Origin: Oscillospiraceae bacterium
GTDB lineage: Bacteria; Bacillota_A; Clostridia; Oscillospirales; Oscillospiraceae
DNA length: 5,917 bases
NCBI GenBank assembly: GCA_016302015.1
Contig: JAEDOJ010000102.1
Coordinates: 1-5,917, forward strand
Reading direction: 5' to 3'
Shown here: piece after piece, positions 5,147-5,917 of the stretch
Layout of the letters: each line of letters opens with the position of its first letter
Position numbering within the stretch: the first letter of the stretch is position 1
The notes under the pieces: generated by a model
What the model was told of the DNA's origin: nothing
What the model saw: the letters and a program-made list of their open reading frames with translations, nothing else
Database searches by the model: none
Translations under genes and position numbers: made by a program

Positions 5147-5749
5147 ATGAACACGAAAAATGAACGCTTACCGAAGAGTTTTTTTCGCGCAAATCCGCTG
5201 ATGGATTTGTCTGCGGCCATGATTGCATATTATACGATTACTGAAAATCTGAACGAAAAACTGGAGCGAATGATCTCGGATACTGCGAAAACAGGGATCA
5301 ATGAGGATCGAAAAAAGAAAATCCGACAAGAACGTCAGCACATCGAGCAGACAGATGACCCCGCAGCCTTGGTGGAGATCATGCGCAAAGGCCATGATGT
5401 TATAAACCAGCGCTTGCTCTGTACAAAAGTCGCAACCCTTCACGAGCAAACGATGCCCCTGCTGCTCAGGCGGTATCGTACTTGTGCGTTGGATCAATTT
5501 ATCGATGCGGCGACCGTGGTATTTGCAACCTGTGAGAGAAAGTATGCTGAAATGCTGCGGGAAATGTATACGGATATTCGTTGCCCGTTTGCGCAGGCTT
5601 GTGCTTGTCTGGTGTTTGGAATGCAGGGAATGGAAGAGGAAATTCCTTTTTTGCACAGCGAATATCTCCGCTTTCAGAAGGCTTATCCGGATGAAGCATT
5701 TCACCAGCATCCTCTGTTGGCGCTGTATATTTTGCATGGGAAGATGTGA
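5147..5749 (+). CDS. Unrecognised helical protein, 200 aa
   Basis: I do not recognise this protein with certainty. It has no signal peptide and no clear membrane segment, and it looks cytoplasmic and almost wholly helical. A charged region (about 36-70, EKLERMISD...DRKKKIRQERQ) is followed by amphipathic helices. The C-terminal half (about 104-178) has a HEAT-like rhythm (MPLLLRRY, FIDAATVVFA, CPFAQACACLVFGMQGMEEEIPFLHSEYLRFQKAYP), and the chain ends in HPLLALYILHGKM. Six cysteines (92, 113, 129, 146, 152, 154) are scattered without a CxxC pair, so a metal site is unlikely, although 152 and 154 are close. ATG 5147 is chosen because AAGGAG lies about 11 nt upstream; the in-frame ATG at 5105 has AGGA directly abutting it, too close to serve. 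It lies 86 nt after the four-helix-bundle gene on the same strand with no terminator between, so co-transcription is likely. A weak TATATT at 5092-5097 offers a poor internal promoter. Function unknown. Confidence 0.75.
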   Translation: MNTKNERLPKSFFRANPLMDLSAAMIAYYTITENLNEKLERMISDTAKTGINEDRKKKIRQERQHIEQTDDPAALVEIMRKGHDVINQRLLCTKVATLHEQTMPLLLRRYRTCALDQFIDAATVVFATCERKYAEMLREMYTDIRCPFAQACACLVFGMQGMEEEIPFLHSEYLRFQKAYPDEAFHQHPLLALYILHGKM

Positions 5750-5807
5750 TTTCTCCGGAAACCCACGCTTCCGTGTTCTGTCCTCTTTCTTCAGCGAATA
5801 CAAATGG

Positions 5808-5831
5808 TAAGAACAGGTTTACCTGTTCTTA
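5808..5831 (+). terminator. Near-perfect palindrome, possible weak terminator
   Basis: TAAGAACAGGT (5808-5818) and ACCTGTTCTTA (5821-5831) are perfect 11-nt arms around TT. The hairpin begins 58 nt after the stop of the 200-aa gene. It resembles Firmicutes terminators of the AGAACAGG...CCTGTTCT kind, but no T-run follows the stem, so function as a terminator is uncertain. The symmetry would equally suit an operator or an element end. Confidence 0.45.
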
Positions 5832-5848
5832 TAGATGTGGAGGAAGCG

Positions 5849-5917
5849 ATGCGCTCCGCCTCGGCTGCCTCCCCGTGTAAAAATCAGAGGTACAAAAGAA
5901 TACGCGGGCATGGTGGA
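5849..5917 (+). CDS. Possible 5' end of a gene running off the right edge
   Basis: ATG at 5849 has a well-placed GGAGG (5839-5843, spacer 5 nt) and the frame stays open for 23 codons to the window end (MRSASAASPCKNQRYKR...). The stretch is too short to judge coding potential, no family is recognised, and the GC-rich start could be plain intergenic sequence. Confidence 0.2.
   Translation, partial: MRSASAASPCKNQRYKRIRGHGG

Noticed and set aside
5168..5803. Open frame of 211 codons on the minus strand opposite the 200-aa gene
   Set aside because: Its frame lies across the whole plus-strand gene and beyond its stop. The plus-strand frame has a better-placed ribosome binding site and a more protein-like composition, so the minus-strand frame is treated as a shadow, though neither has a recognised family.

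Overview
The window looks like a chromosomal piece of a Gram-positive gut-type Clostridium relative, most likely in the Oscillospiraceae/Ruminococcaceae. The clues are moderately high GC in the core genes, an RNase Y, a glutamyl-tRNA synthetase of the long form with an N-terminal extension, a membrane-anchored HtrA protease with a proline-rich cytoplasmic tail, AGGAGG-type ribosome binding sites and near-consensus sigma-A promoters. The genus cannot be fixed from the sequence alone.

Left part (1-2830): the 5' end of gltX runs off the left edge on the minus strand behind an exact-consensus promoter. Upstream of it, also on the minus strand, lies a small zinc-ribbon, single-pass membrane protein with its own exact-consensus promoter and its own hairpin terminator, which ends only a few bases before the gltX -35 box. 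Divergent from it is htrA, a DegP/HtrA-type serine protease with intact His-Asp-Ser triad and one PDZ domain. Its 5' leader carries a perfect 11-bp inverted repeat just before the ribosome binding site. htrA converges on rny, and the two share a bidirectional terminator.

Middle part (2823-4590): rny encodes RNase Y, the membrane-anchored endoribonuclease that initiates mRNA decay in Firmicutes, with all expected domains. Its mRNA has a leader of roughly 120 nt with hairpin potential. The rny promoter is divergent from a second good sigma-A promoter reading to the right, and a palindrome lies next to the rny -35 box.

Right part (4560-5917): this is the accessory section, and A/T content is visibly higher. 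The rightward promoter leads to an 18-codon leader ORF with a good Shine-Dalgarno. That ORF stops two bases before the start of a 109-aa four-helix-bundle protein of the 23S rRNA intervening-sequence (S23/IVP) family, a relative of the Avd accessory proteins of diversity-generating retroelements. The gene is bracketed by TTGAAA-type repeats in inverted orientation, so it looks like a small mobile or IVS-like cassette. An unrecognised helical protein of 200 aa follows, then a near-perfect palindrome that may be a terminator, and possibly the start of another reading frame at the right edge.

The core genes (gltX, htrA, rny) are housekeeping or quality-control genes and are not one operon; each has its own promoter. 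The most unusual part is the S23-type cassette and its leader ORF.
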